The translations under genes and the position numbers were made by a program. Shown here piece by piece: positions 1-11,404 of a stretch of 64,000 nucleotides of DNA (position 1 is its first letter; each line of letters begins with the position of its first letter). The stretch spans positions 88,271,169 through 88,335,168 of the forward strand of contig CM041292.1 of assembly GCA_023052935.1 (NCBI GenBank), read 5' to 3'. Below the pieces are notes generated by a model, which was not told where the DNA came from, ran no database searches, and was given only the letters and a program-made list of their open reading frames with translations. This stretch comes from Piezodorus guildinii (taxonomy: Eukaryota; Arthropoda; Insecta; Hemiptera; Pentatomidae).

Positions 1-207
1 ATTAAATTTTACATGGATACAGGGAGTTTAACCAAAATCGTTAGAGCCGTTTTTGAGAAAATCGTAAAAAGTTGCAAAATGCATAATAAAGTACATCTTT
101 CGGTCAGGTGATTTTGATGAAAAAGATTTTGTAACATCTCCGACGTATTGTTGTCTTAAATATGAAATTTCAGTTTTTTGTTTTCGTGACTTTTTGTTTT
201 CGAGTTA
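1..207 (+). repeat. Dispersed TIR repeat (MITE-like), 3' half, left of the LINE insertion
   Basis: This stretch matches the internal and distal part of a dispersed repeat seen about ten times in the window. Shared words include the gagccgtttttgagaaaatcg segment, a gatgaaaaa...taacatct segment and aaatatgaaatttcag, followed by an (AC)n tract. The repeat resumes after the LINE at about 5025 and ends near 5104 at ggtaagtgaaagta. Its left end lies outside the window. Confidence 0.75.
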
Positions 208-452
208 ACACACACACACACACACACCCGTGTGGCCCGTGTGGAGTTCCTAGAGCTTCCATCGGGCGCCTCCCCAGGTGGCGGATAGGGGAAAGCTCAC
301 CAGATTTGGTGGGTACCGGGGAAATAAAATACCCGGGGCGGACCAAAACTAGACAAATCCAGGCGTGACGGTTCCTAGAATAGGCGGCGACCTGGTCAGC
401 GTCTGTTCCTCATGTTAGAGGCGGCTGAATCACACCTGGCAGGAGGTATAAA

Positions 453-1832
453 ATGCTAAAATTTAACTATGAGATGATAGAGCAGGAGAATTTACTTACG
501 GTGCAGGGGCTCGGAACCCCAGTACCGGCGTCGGCAGAGGTTGAGAAAGCGGGACACCCGACGTCGTCATCAAGCCACCGCAATGAAACAACTTTAAATT
601 TTGATAGAGCTGAGACATCATCTGGTACTACTACAACGTTGGAGCTCTGCAAGGATGAGTGGACAACGCTGGTTAAAGAAGTCCAGGGTTTACAGACATA
701 CATCCAGTCGAAGCATAATGTCCATGGAGAGATTAAGGAATATGCCTGTAGAATCCTGAACCAGTTGATGTCACTGGAGTGCAAATTCAAAGATCGGGAG
801 GATGCACAAAGTATGGTGGATATCTGCACCCAAACCGTGCCATCGGTACCCACAATAAATAATAAACGACAGAATCAGGATTTCCAGGGTTCAACGACTC
901 ACGAGATAGGATCAGCAAAAAGGGATCAACCAAAGGCGATGGTTCCAAGGAAGCAGGCTAAGGCACCAAGTGGCCCTCCAAGCCCCATAGCGGAGCAGAC
1001 TCAACAATCCATAATAGCCTCAACAGCCTCAGTTGAACGATGGCAAACAGTCACGAACCAGAAAAAGAGAGGAAATCGGCGCCCACGCCCAAAACCACCG
1101 AGGCCGGATGCCCTCATAATTAAGGTTAAGGAAGGCACCACATATGCAGACACACTCCGCAAAGTGCGAGCTGATCCATCCTTGAAAGATATGAGCTCCA
1201 ATATTAACAGGGTTCGCAAAAATGAGGCGGGAAATCTCCTGATACAGTTGAATAGGGAAACAAAAGGGGTCTCTCTGGAGAGAATGAAGGAAACCCTAGA
1301 GGGAGCATTGGGGTCAGAGGCCGAAATTAGGGCTTGGAGACAGGAATCGTTAATTGAAATAAGAGACCTGGACGCTCTAACATCAAAAGAAGAGGTCGCT
1401 GAGGCTCTCTCCACATTAATAGAGGAAGAGAATATAAAGCCAACCGCTGTATTGTCGATCCGCTCGGCATACGCTGGAACAAGGACGGCAGTTATTGCTT
1501 TGCCAGTCGTGCAGGCTAGGAAAGCAATTGCCAAAGGAAGAATCAGGGTCGGATTAGTGATCAGTAGGATTCGGGAAAAAATCCGACTACAGCGCTGCTA
1601 CCGGTGTTGGAACTTTGGACATTTTGCCAGGCAATGCAAAGGACCCGACCGAACGAAATGTTGTCGCAGGTGCTGCGAAGAGGGCCATTTAGCCTTGAAT
1701 TGTACAAAGAGTCCGTCTTGCGCTCTCTGCCTCGGAGGAGGCGATAGTGGACACCTGTGTGGCGGCAGCAGATGCCCAGCATTACAGCGCGCCTTAGAAG
1801 AACAAAGGAGTGGAAGAAGTCGCCCCATATGA
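453..1832 (+). CDS. LINE ORF1 (gag-like nucleic-acid-binding protein)
   Basis: An intact 459-residue ORF. The N-terminal half is low-complexity and charged. A basic stretch around residues 205-220 (KKRGNRRPRPKPPRP) precedes the central domain. The C-terminal quarter, about residues 380-435, has two clear CX2CX4HX4C zinc knuckles (CYRCWNFGHFARQC and CCRRCCEEGHLALNC) followed by a third Cys/His cluster. That triple arrangement is usual for ORF1 of R1, TRAS, SART and Waldo relatives, where the protein binds element RNA and forms the RNP. The stop codon overlaps the ORF2 start in an ATGA tetranucleotide at 1829-1832. Because ORF1 is intact while ORF2 is broken, the copy may be fairly young. Confidence 0.85.
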   Translation: MLKFNYEMIEQENLLTVQGLGTPVPASAEVEKAGHPTSSSSHRNETTLNFDRAETSSGTTTTLELCKDEWTTLVKEVQGLQTYIQSKHNVHGEIKEYACRILNQLMSLECKFKDREDAQSMVDICTQTVPSVPTINNKRQNQDFQGSTTHEIGSAKRDQPKAMVPRKQAKAPSGPPSPIAEQTQQSIIASTASVERWQTVTNQKKRGNRRPRPKPPRPDALIIKVKEGTTYADTLRKVRADPSLKDMSSNINRVRKNEAGNLLIQLNRETKGVSLERMKETLEGALGSEAEIRAWRQESLIEIRDLDALTSKEEVAEALSTLIEEENIKPTAVLSIRSAYAGTRTAVIALPVVQARKAIAKGRIRVGLVISRIREKIRLQRCYRCWNFGHFARQCKGPDRTKCCRRCCEEGHLALNCTKSPSCALCLGGGDSGHLCGGSRCPALQRALEEQRSGRSRPI

Positions 1833-4779
1833 GAGTCCTCCAACTGAATTTGAATCACTGCGAAGCCGCACAGGATATCCTATGGCAAACAGTGAAGGAG
1901 CTAAAAATTGATGTCGCTATCTTGAGTGAACAGTATAAAAATGTAGATAGTAATTCTTGGTTATCTGACGCTACGGGTCGTGCTGCAATTTGGGCAGGTG
2001 AACCAAATTTCATAGAAGAAACACCGCGAGCTCCGACATATGGTTTCGTTTGGGCCAAGATAAAGCATCTATACTTGTACAGTTGCTATGCCCCACCGAC
2101 CACTGCAATTGAAGAATATGAAGCTCTTTTAGATAGCATAGTGAGAGACGCCACAGGACGTAGACCTGTAGTAATTGCCAGAGACTTCAATGCCTGGGCA
2201 TTAGAATGGGGTAGCAAGTCGACCAATCGACGAGGTGAAGTCTTATTAGAAGCCTTTGCCCAGATGGACGACCTCGTACTGGTTAATACAGGACGGAGCC
2301 TACATTTGTGAAGGGAAGCAGGTCTTCCATTATAGACTTAACATTTGTGAGTGACTGCCTACACCCTACTATTGGCTGGCAGGTCTGTGACTTATACACC
2401 CACAGCGACCACCAGGCCATATTGATCACTCTGGGCAACCAGTAACGAATGACAATAAGGCAGGATAATGGTACTGTAAGATGGAAAAGTAGGACATTTG
2501 ACAGAGAATCATTCAAAATTATGATGCAGAGCCCGTGTGGACTGTCAGGCAGCGCGGAGGATAAGGCTCACCAGCTAGTAGATCTGATCCACACAGCTTG
2601 TGACGCGTCTATGGTGCGCAGCAACGCATGCATGGGTCGACATCCGGTCTACTGGTGGAACTACCATATCGCTGACTGTCGGACACGGTGTCACGCATCG
2701 AGAAGAAGGTACCAGCGTGCAAGAGGTAGCCCTCAGTTCCGAATTTTACAAGAGGAATTCAAAACTGCGAGGCGCGAAAATACGGCGTGCAATCAAGTTG
2801 AGCAAGAGGAAATGCTGGAAGGAACTCTGCGAAGAGGTGGACGAGGATCCTTGGGGAAGGCCATATAGGACTGTCATGAAGAAATTGAAGGGCAGCTCTA
2901 CGAGATCGCCAACGTGTCCTGTGGCGGTGCAGAAAATCGTTGCTTCTCTTTTTCCTGAACAAGAAGAGCTTGAGGATTCAGGGCAGGTGCAGCCATTTGA
3001 CGCACCATCGGTAACTGCTGAGGAGCTGAAGGATGTCTGCTCCAGCCTTCATACTGGTAAAGCCCCAGGTTTAGATGGCATCCCGAACGTGGCACTAAAG
3101 GTGGCAATGGAGACCAAGCCGGAACTTTTTCAGGACGTCTTCAGTTCCTGTTTAAGTGAGGGATCCTTTCCGCGACCATGGAAAAGGCAGCGCCTTGTAC
3201 TGGTTCCAAAAGGCAAAGGAAACCCCTCAGAACCCTCAGCATATTGACCGATATGTCTGCTGGACACAACCGGCAAGGTCTTGGAGAAAATAATAGCCAG
3301 CAGAATACAAGAGATCACCGAAGGAGTAGAGGGCCTATCAAACAATCAATTTGGCTTCAGAAAAGCGAGATCCACGCTGGACGCAATTACCCTGGTGATT
3401 GAAACTGCCCAGAAAGCTATTGCAGGGAAGAGGTGGAGAAGAGGTGCGAAATGTTATTGTGCCGTCGTCACATTAGATGTGAGAAACGCGTTTAACACGG
3501 CAAGATGGAACTGCATTCTTAGAGCTCTGCAGAAAATGGGCGTTCCCATGTACCTCAGGAGCATTATCAGAAATTATTTTGCAGACAGGATCCTGATATG
3601 CTCAACAGAGGACGGCCCAAAGACGTTCAGGGTGAATGGTGGAGTACCCCAGGGATCAGTACTGGGGCCTCTATTGTGGAATATCCTGTATGATGGAGTT
3701 CTTAGGCTTAACCTGCCAGAAGGTGCCAAGATCATAGGTTTTGCTGATGATGTCGCAGTCGTAATCGAGGCGAAATATAAAGACGAAATAGCCTTGAAGG
3801 CAAATCAGAGTATCTCTCTGATCCGTGATTGGCTGACATCGGTGGGGCTCCAACTGGCAGAAAGGAAAACAGAGGCCCTTCTTATAAGTAGTCGTAAAAG
3901 GAGAGAAGAAATATTCCTGAGAGTGGGCAGGCAAGAGATACGGTCCCAGCCCTCACAGAGATATCTTGGGGTTATACTTAATGAAAGGCTAAAATTCAAG
4001 GAGCATATCCAGAAAGTATGCATCAAAGCAGCAGGAGTGACCACAGCTCTAGCCCGATTGATGCCCAACGTTGGCGGACCTAGAAGTAGTCGGAGACTAT
4101 TAATGGCGAGCGTCGTCTCATCCACTCTTTTATACGCAGCCCCAATATGGAATAATGCCCTGGACACACTTTCTTACAAGAGACCCATTGTGTCAGTTTA
4201 TTGCCGAAGCGCTCTGAAGGTGATAAGTGCATTTCGCACAGTATCCTACGAAGCTGCATGTGTGGTGGCCAGGATGCCACCCATTGAACTGCTGTCGGAG
4301 GAAAGGCAACGTACGTATAAAAGTGTTGTCCACACTCCTAGAACCGAAGAGAGGAAGCAGACAGTCCAAAAGTGGCAGGGACGTTGGGATTTGACAGCGA
4401 GCGGAAGGTGACCTATAGGCTGGTACCTTGCATCCAACCCTGGATGGATAGATGCCACGGGGAAGTGGACTACTACCTAACCCAAATGCTCACTGGACAT
4501 GGCTGCTTCAGAGCCTACCAATTACGGTTTAAGTTGGACAATACAGCAGAATGTCCAAGATGCCCAAAAATAGATGAGACAGTAGAACACGTATTCTTCT
4601 GCTGTCCTCGCTTCCAAGTAGAGAGGAAAGAATTTCAAGAAATATGCAGATCAGAAGCTACACCTGACAACATCGTCAACCTCATGCTACTTTCTCAGGA
4701 GAACTGGATGGCGGGCCAACGTCTGGCTGCGGACGTCATCAAGAAATTGAGAATGGAAGAGAAGGAGAGGCGTGCCTAG
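1829..4779 (+). pseudogene. LINE ORF2, endonuclease-reverse transcriptase, broken
   Basis: ORF2 starts at ATG 1829, overlapping the ORF1 stop. The N-terminus is an APE-type endonuclease (LQLNLNHCEAAQ, SEQY, DFNAWALEWGS, later SDHQAI). The usual Gly before DFNA is Arg here. RT motifs are AFNTARW, GVPQGSVLGPLLWN and the catalytic FADD near 3740. The C-terminus (4530-4615) has a CX2C...H...C zinc motif, CPRCPKIDETVEHVFFCC. Defects seen are a frameshift near 2290, an in-frame TAA at 2443-2445, a frameshift near 2765, a TGA at 3245-3247 and a frameshift near 4405. TGA in place of an expected CGA fits CpG decay. The family protein nicks target DNA and primes reverse transcription there. This copy cannot make it. 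Confidence 0.85.
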
Positions 4780-4965
4780 AAATATAGGGTAAGGCGCCTA
4801 ACAACGGGGCGGCACACAGCCTCTCTCCTCCACGAAGTAATGCCTAACGGTGGTCCCGTGGAGGGTGAGAAACAGGTGTAGGGAGGTTGGTTTTAGTGGG
4901 TAGAAATCCACACACGGATAGGTACGGGCCTATCCGCGTCTTTTGAAGATTTCCACCTACCCTCG

Positions 4966-4982
<17 letters not shown>

Positions 4983-4997
<15 letters not shown>

Positions 4998-5104
4998 CAC
5001 AACACACACATACACGCACACACACCTTTTTGGACTCAGGGGACCCTAAAACTTGTATTTCAATTGAAAATACCTATATTTCATATATAGGTAAGTGAAA
5101 GTAA
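4983..5104 (+). repeat. (CA)n tract and 3' end of the interrupted TIR repeat
   Basis: CA-rich sequence runs to about 5025. The conserved end of the dispersed repeat follows: ggggaccctaaaact..., then a tatatag segment and the terminal ggtaagtgaaagt. It continues the copy at 1-207, so the LINE landed inside it. Confidence 0.75.
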
Positions 5105-5352
5105 ACAAGCAGTAGAACGAAGTAAGACGAAGATATTCTGGAAGAGCTTGAATTTTGGTTTTTACGGATAACATTAAACAGTATGATGTAATAATTTTTA
5201 AAAGGTTTCAAAGATAATTACGCAATTCTACAGACTAATGTTTTCAGAATATATGAGTTTAGAGATGCTAAATATCATTTGAAGGATTAGCAATTTTTGT
5301 ATATTTAAAGGATTAGTTTATATATATATGACTGGATTTAAGAAGACGGAGT
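5105..5352. other. AT-rich, unassigned
   Basis: No coding or repeat signal that I recognise. It separates two copies of the TIR repeat. Confidence 0.4.
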
Positions 5353-5396
5353 TAATCACATACCTTACTAAATTTAAAAAAAATGTTTATTTCAGG

Positions 5397-5478
5397 GAAA
5401 AAAAAAATAAAAAATAAAAAAAAAAATAGCCATGAAGAATTTTGGGCTCAGTGCATGTAGAGATTCGTACTGTTTCTA
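5397..5478 (-). mobile_element. tRNA-derived SINE, 3' fragment
   Basis: On the minus strand this matches the 3' end of the SINEs at 32192-32504 and 41945-42235. Shared blocks are AAACAGTACGAATCTCTA, GAGCCCAA and TTCATGG, followed by a T-rich tail. Only the last 80 bp or so is present. Confidence 0.7.
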
Positions 5479-5726
5479 GTTGAAAAAAGTTTTAAGTAAT
5501 TCAAATAAAACTTTTTTTTTTCAGTTTCGTTAGAAACATATGATTTAGATTAAATAATATAGCAGTATTAAATTGTTACATATAATAATCAGTAATAATT
5601 TTATGCCATATTCGTAACTCTCCATTACCTTTTACAACTTTTTGTACAAGAAAATATTTTTTCTAAACTCATTCTCTTTCCAATGGTATATTATACGACT
5701 ATAATACTGTTCTTATTATCCAAAAA

Positions 5727-5735
<9 letters not shown>

Positions 5736-5795
<60 letters not shown>
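5736..5795. repeat. (AT)n-(GA)n compound microsatellite
   Basis: An uninterrupted TA run is followed by a GA run, inside the TIR repeat copy. Confidence 0.9.
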
Positions 5796-5797
<2 letters not shown>

Positions 5798-6539
5798 AAC
5801 AATATTTTTGCTCTTTTCTCTATGAGTCGGTTATCAAATTTGTTAAAGATTGTAAATTTAGCTGTTCTTTATCAATGCTAATAAGATAATGTGAATAATA
5901 TTTTTTAATGTACAAAATTAAAGGTACTTTAGGGGCAGAAAATACAAAAATTTTTACTTACGCATAGAGAGTTTAATCAAGGTTTAGGTTAGAGCCTTAG
6001 AGCCATAATTGAGTAAATCGTAAAAACATGGAAAATGCATTGTATAAAGTACGTGTAATACTTTTGGTCAGTTGTTGTTCAGGAGAAGTTGCTGTAACAT
6101 CTAGGGCCTATAGTTCTTTAAAATATGAAATTTCAGTTTCATACACCTTTTCGTTTTCGTGCTGGACTGACCACACACACATTCACACACGGACACACAG
6201 TTACTCAGACTGTTTTGCGGGACTTGATTATTTAGTCCCAGGGGACCCTAAAACGTGTATTTCCGTTGAAAACTGGAATTTGAAAATTTTAACGATCACA
6301 ATACTTTCCCTTATTTCATATATAGGTAATTGAAAGTACAAATGTTGATGTTTTGGATTTTCTATTTGTATTTAATATTTTGTAATTTAACACACGTGGC
6401 TTCATAACTTAGAGATCAGACAACACTGCCCGAGCTGGTTCTCGCATCTTTTTTATAAATCCATAACTCATTCCCTTGTTCCTTCTACTTCCACTAACAC
6501 CATGCCATTAACATTTGTAATCACTTAAACTCATCGTTT

Positions 6540-7140
6540 CAATGTAACACCGTCAGTTGTATATCTTCTTAATCACTTCTTACTATCTCTTGGACCGCGC
6601 TCTATTGCTGGAGGAGACTACAACGCTATACGAAGAAGTAGTGGAATATCATACAGCGGTGATACTGTCCTCTGTACCGTCTCAACCTCAAATAACTATT
6701 ATATTCTCTCGCACACGAATCCCGCTTAATGACCTACTCTTAACGAAAAAACGCCCTGATATCCTAAACATAAATGTCTCTTTTCAGTTGTTCTCATCCC
6801 TAGTGATCGTTAAGTCTTTAAATGACCTCTCATCGGATTAGAGTCCAGTTCTGATTTTCTCGCATTCAAACTTTGTCTCTAAACCAACCCCAATTATTTA
6901 ATTACTGGTCGAGTAGTTTCGTAAAGAGTTCGATCAGAATTAAATACCAATGTGGACTCCTATAGGCAAAGACTCTTACTATAGACTAAACAAAACATTG
7001 ACAGACCCGTAGAAAAACTTACTGATTCAAAAAGTCTACTACTAACAACATTGATACTTCTAAACAAACTAACCTGCCACAGCACATTCGTATCCTATTA
7101 AGGGCTGACAAAACTTATTATAACAAACTAAAATAAGGAA
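6540..7140 (+). pseudogene. Jockey-like LINE endonuclease remnant
   Basis: Broken reading frames resemble the C-terminal half of a LINE APE endonuclease. A GDYNA-like segment lies near 6617. Around 6710-6840 there is IIFSRTRIPLNDLL, then a ..RPDILNI.. block, then LNDLSSD followed by a stop where the family has SDHSPVLI. Further down, near 7060-7110, LPQHIRILLRADKTYY matches the segment that normally follows the endonuclease. A second decayed copy of the same family lies at 10370-10620. The fragment is ancient and non-functional. Confidence 0.6.
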
Positions 7141-7299
7141 TCATGAAATTCAAAGTTAACTTTACATGACTAAGCTCAAGTTGAAAGATTATAATCATCC
7201 GCCAGTCTCTCTCATCTTAGCCCTGGAACAAATTCCAGAATATGCACTCTCGAGGCCTTCAGTGCCCTTTTCTTTCCCTACGCCCTCGACAGAGTTATA

Positions 7300-7505
7300 A
7301 AAAACCCAAGATTTTTTAAAACGATTTGCTTATTAATTCAACATCACTTTATGCTGATGTGGCTAATCGGACGATGCTACAGTGAGAGTCTTACATTTTG
7401 CTTTTCCAACTTTAATTAGGATAGGGAACTCTAGCCCTTCGGACGGCATGACTAAGGAATCTTTAGTCCCATAAAAAAATTCTAGGGCCGCCTGTCTTTA
7501 ACCTT
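7300..7505 (-). repeat. LINE 3'-UTR-like repeat fragment
   Basis: Contains a segment (gatgctacagtg...) repeated at 19790-19970 and 47630-47700 and, reversed, at about 61010-61150. In the minus orientation the family reads ..gacgtaaaatggtggtcccga.. and later ..ccatagtagcataaagtgacgtt... I take it to be the 3' UTR of a LINE family, by inference. Confidence 0.4.
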
Positions 7506-8590
7506 TTTTTTAAATCTTTTAATGTTAAGAAGTCAGTCTAATTTATAAAGACGAACTCATAAACTACAGCTGCTGTTTTAGTGAATAATTAAAAGCTTTC
7601 CACGGACTTAATATAATTTATGAATTCTTTTACAATAACCTTTGATACTAGATGTAAACTTATTTCAATTAACAAAATTGTAAGTTGTTCGATACGTAAA
7701 TCAGATTTTTATATTCGAAATGAAAAAACTCCTCCGTCCACATGCACTAGACGTACTTCATAAATATTTGTAATGACAAGGACAAAGATTGATGTACATT
7801 ACATCAGAATGAGACAATGATGTAACGATCGTTTATTTGTTTACTACTCGAAAATTTGTTTTCTTTTAATTCAATTGTTCAAAAAAAAATGTAATTGTCA
7901 TTTCCATTACTTTATTTATTAATACTGTAAATTCAAGTGTAAAATCAATTACAGAAAATCTAGTGCACTTCCCCTTCACGCTTTGCTAAAATTAATTTAT
8001 AACTTTTAATTATAGTAAACTTAAAAATCATAAAATTACATTGAGTTTTAACGAAAAAATGTATTTCATATTATATATTATAGCTATAAAAATTATTAAA
8101 TACAATAAATTATTAGCTTTATGGGCTTTTCGTTCCTCCCCTTTCATTACCTTCTACAATTTTTTTTATTTTAATGCTTTTCAAACCCCAGCTATTTGCA
8201 GGAAAAAAGATTAGCTAGAACAAATATTGGTTATTTTATCCTTCAATTGGTTATCTGATTATTTTCATTGAACACACATTTTATCAATGCTAATGCTAAT
8301 GATAATTAATTATTACAAGTAAAATCCTTAGCCCTTGTTAGACCATTTTGTCCAGATAAAATATACATAATATTAACTGATAACAGCGTGATAAAGGTTT
8401 AGGAACTGGCATTCTGTAGGTTTGAGTGAAAAAACATAAAAACAAGTTTATACTCCTTTATCATTGACCATTTGCAGCATATGATCAATCAATACTTTAA
8501 AAATATAATAATAATAAAGAAAAGAAAACAAATGGGTTCATATTTCAATTAGTGCAATAATATAAAGATATCAAAGTCATCTCGTTAATT
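7505..8590. other. AT-rich, unassigned
   Basis: No gene, motif or clear repeat seen. It may be old transposon debris. Confidence 0.4.
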
Positions 8591-8896
8591 TCATCTACTC
8601 CAATAATTGATTGTTATATTGGAAATTTCATAAAAATGTAGTAATCGCTCCTTCATTTCACTCTTGAGGTGAACATCTACAGGTTTATCAGAATGAAATT
8701 TAACTACAAATTTTTTAATGAATTTGTAGGGCACCCACCAAAAAGTCATCATAATGAGTAATGTAATAATCATTTTACGTAATGATTGTTTTGAGCTAAA
8801 TGCATCGTAAAATTTCTGAACTTGAATACTAAAAGCTGCAATGCTGGTAAGTTCTTTTTCTGCAATCGTGCATTTTAAGGAGTTGCAACTCTTCAA
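8591..8896 (-). other. Unrecognised 101-codon ORF
   Basis: An open frame of 101 codons with a hydrophobic stretch (MIITLLIMMTFWWVPY). I recognise no family. It lies just downstream, on the same strand, of a decayed LINE reverse transcriptase (9000-9740), so it may be part of that element. It may equally be a chance ORF in AT-rich DNA. Confidence 0.2.
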
Positions 8897-8999
8897 TGAA
8901 ACTTCTGGAGAGTAATAACATTATGAATAATAATTCAGGTGATGGGGGTCGCCTTCTAGTTTGTTTCGGCCTTAAAACTAAAACTTAAACTAATTAATC

Positions 9000-9740
9000 T
9001 ATTTATTGAGTTCTGCCATTGCTTTTAGTCGGAGAGATATACTTGGAGATGAAATTAAATGGTTAAGCCTAAACATTTTTTGCCTTACAGATTTAATTTT
9101 TTTAGAAAAGTGAACTGAAAATTTTAGAAAAGTGTCTGTCGAATGTGATTCCAAGATATACAATATTTGTAGACTGTTTAATTTGGCGATTATTGAGATT
9201 GAATCCTGAAGGAAGTTTTTTCTCACCTTTCTGGAACGAATAAGCAATAGCCTTTGTTTTATCAGGATTAATTTCTATATTTAGCCGCTTTAGCTCTAAA
9301 GCTATTTTTTGACAGGCATTTTGGGACTGTTTGAGAGCCGTACTAACATGAAAAACTAATATGAAAATGAAAAAAAATGGCATTGGAGCTGCTGCTCGTT
9401 ACTGCAATATCGTCGGCAAAAGCTGATACAATGGCTTTCTCGTACTTCCTTCCAACGATGTTAGAAGTGTAAATGGAGAACAATATAGGAGACAGCACTG
9501 CTCCTTGTGGAACACCATATGTAAGTTGTACCGAACCGGAGAGCTCTTCCGCGACTTTTATAGCTAAGCCGCTATTGGTCAAAATCGATTTAATGACCGA
9601 ATACAGTTGTTCCGGACACCCTAGTTCAATCAGTTTTTGCAGAGGATTTCGTGAGTCACAGAGTCAAAAGCTTTGGAACCGTCGAGGGCTATCATAGCAG
9701 TTGCCTTGCTCGAGTTCCTGGTTACCTCATTGTGCAGTCT
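9000..9740 (-). pseudogene. Jockey-like LINE reverse transcriptase fragment
   Basis: On the minus strand the conserved RT blocks appear in order but in shifted frames: ALDGSKAFDSVTHEIL, then YGVPQGAVLSPILFSIYT, then the catalytic FADDIAV, then INPDKTKAI and NIVYLGITFDRHFSK. This matches palm motifs A-E of Jockey-group LINEs. Both ends are missing and frames are broken near 9350, 9240 and 9600. Confidence 0.75.
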
Positions 9741-10370
9741 AATCAAACAATGTAATGTATTTATCTTTTTGTATTTTATTCAGTATTTATCTAGTTGTGT
9801 TTACAATTTAGAGTTGTGAAAACTAACAAGAAAAAGGAAAAAAAATTGATGATATTGAATGTTTTAACTTATTCTATTTAGGATCAAAAAATTTATTATT
9901 AACAAATAAAGGCAAAATTACGAATTTTATTTTATCAGCTCTAACATTGAAAGTCCATTTGAAATTTTTAAAAGGTTACATTTTATAAAATGCCTAAGAG
10001 GTTGAATCTAAAGTGCATTATGAAGTGGCTTCATGACTTCGTTGACTGCAGCACCCCTATTCACAGATCAACAGTGATCATTAAGCATTGGTTCATTCCG
10101 AAGGCCTCCGTAGGTTTGTTATAATAGAGAAATACTCTGATGGAATCGTTCTCCGTTTTCATCGCTGACAGCAATGAATAACTCCCTTAAAATCATTCCA
10201 AGCTTCCTTTTCTTTATGCTCCTAAACTCAATCAAACGCTGGATCTATTACAGGTTGGTGTCCTTATGGCCTATCAACAGCACCTTCTTGTTCATCACTT
10301 AATGTAGAAATTATTATAATAGCGTTTATTTATTACGGATAAGATTTCTTGCATATCTCAACCTCTAGTT
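9740..10370. other. AT-rich, unassigned
   Basis: Nothing recognised apart from faint repeat-like words near 10250-10330. Confidence 0.35.
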
Positions 10371-10620
10371 ACTGTTCTATCCTCTCACACACGAATTCCG
10401 CTTAATCACCTACTTTCCCCTCAAACCTCCCTCATATCCTAGACATATTTGTCTCCTCTCCGTTGTCCACACCCCAGCAATAGTTAAGTTCTTGAATGAC
10501 CTTTCATCGGACCAGAGTTCAGAAGATCGAATGGCATAGGACTAGATACCCAGCAGACAAAACTTATTATAACTAACACAATCAGGAATCATAAAATTAA
10601 AAATTAACTTTACGTGCCTA
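10370..10620 (+). pseudogene. Second copy of the Jockey-like endonuclease remnant
   Basis: Nucleotide blocks match 6700-7180: ctcacacacgaattccgctt, then ..cctcatatcctagacat.., then ..cttgaatgacctttcatcgg.., then ..gacaaaacttattataac... An internal deletion relative to the first copy joins the endonuclease end to a downstream segment. Confidence 0.55.
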
Positions 10621-10629
10621 AAAACCTCA

Positions 10630-11290
10630 CTATTATGGACAAATCAACGTGAACGACTAAATACATAAATTTATGTATATTCCCTATTTTTTTCATTTAA
10701 ACCAATAAAGATCCTAAACGTTAGTTCCTAGTGATTTAATGTTGATTAACTATTATTATAGTTCTGAGTTGTCTGATAAGTTTTTAAATAACCTATGTAT
10801 GACGCATATAACCGAGTGAAACATTTTGATGGAGTCAATAATATTATTGCAATACTATAGAAACTTATTCTGTGAATTTTAAATACTTATGAAGATCAAT
10901 ACGATCTTGCAAAAAAAATTTTTAAATGACTAATTTTACTATTTCGATGGATATATCCGATTTTAATATTTTAAGGACGTTTTTAATTTTTTATTTTTCT
11001 TATTCTAAGTTATAGTTTTTTATTCTCGTTGAAAGGATTCTTGACAATTGATATATATATTGTAACTAGGATACGATTAAAAGTGGTGTGTGATGATGCA
11101 CCCATGTTAGCTAATATAAAACCTGCCACGGCGAAAAAGCTCCAACATTTTCAGAACGGAGTGCACGAGGATATGCCCGATTTTAATATTTTAAGGACTG
11201 TTTTATTTATTTATTTTTTAAATTCTTAGTTCGATTCGCCATTTTTGTTAAAGATCATAACTAAACCTGGATTGGCAAAATTTAGGATCC
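10630..11290. other. AT-rich, unassigned, with a small internal repeat
   Basis: The words ccgattttaatattttaagga recur at about 10957 and 11178, so an old local duplication is present. No gene seen. Confidence 0.35.
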
Positions 11291-11345
11291 CCAGTGTCAC
11301 AACGTCCGATTAGCCATAGTAGCATAAAGTGAGGTAAAATAAACC
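11290..11345 (+). repeat. LINE 3'-end tail fragment
   Basis: Matches the gattagccatagtagcata...gtaaaataaac tail seen at 20882-20927 and, less well, at 61105-61150. An A-run follows it. Confidence 0.5.
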
Positions 11346-11404
11346 AAAAAAAAAAACGACTTTGTTTAATATGAATGTTCTCATAGACAATTCATAAAAA
11401 ATAC

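Larger units (their letters stand above)
229..4982 (+). mobile_element. R1-clade non-LTR retrotransposon inserted in an (AC)n tract (Mino-like)
   Basis: A near full-length LINE with a 5' UTR, a CCHC-type ORF1, a broken ORF2 (endonuclease, reverse transcriptase, C-terminal zinc motif), a 3' UTR of about 190 bp and a poly(A) tail at about 4967-4983. On the left it abuts (CA)n at about 208-228, and on the right its poly(A) runs straight into (CA)n at about 4983-5025. R1-clade elements are known for sequence-specific insertion, and the Mino family targets (AC)n repeats. Protein order and insertion site both fit that assignment. The surrounding dispersed repeat is continuous across the insertion, so both ends are well placed. 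ORF2 is frameshifted, so this copy is not autonomous. Confidence 0.85.
5353..6339 (+). repeat. Dispersed TIR repeat, nearly full copy with a SINE fragment inside
   Basis: Same family as 1-207. A degenerate left end (cacatacc) is followed by a SINE 3' fragment at about 5397-5478. The family interior then follows: gttgaaaaa...ttttaag, tgatttagattaaataat, ccattaccttttacaac, a microsatellite, gagccat...gagtaaatcgtaaaa, a CA-rich tract, and the end ggtaattgaaagta. An (AT)n/(GA)n block lies at 5736-5795. The left boundary is approximate. Confidence 0.6.

Noticed and set aside
162..368. 68-codon ORF overlapping the (AC)n tract and LINE 5' end
   Set aside because: It straddles the junction of two transposons and is rich in TH dipeptides from the microsatellite.
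1001..1534. 177-codon minus-strand ORF
   Set aside because: It is a shadow of the intact ORF1 of the R1-clade LINE, with no independent motif.
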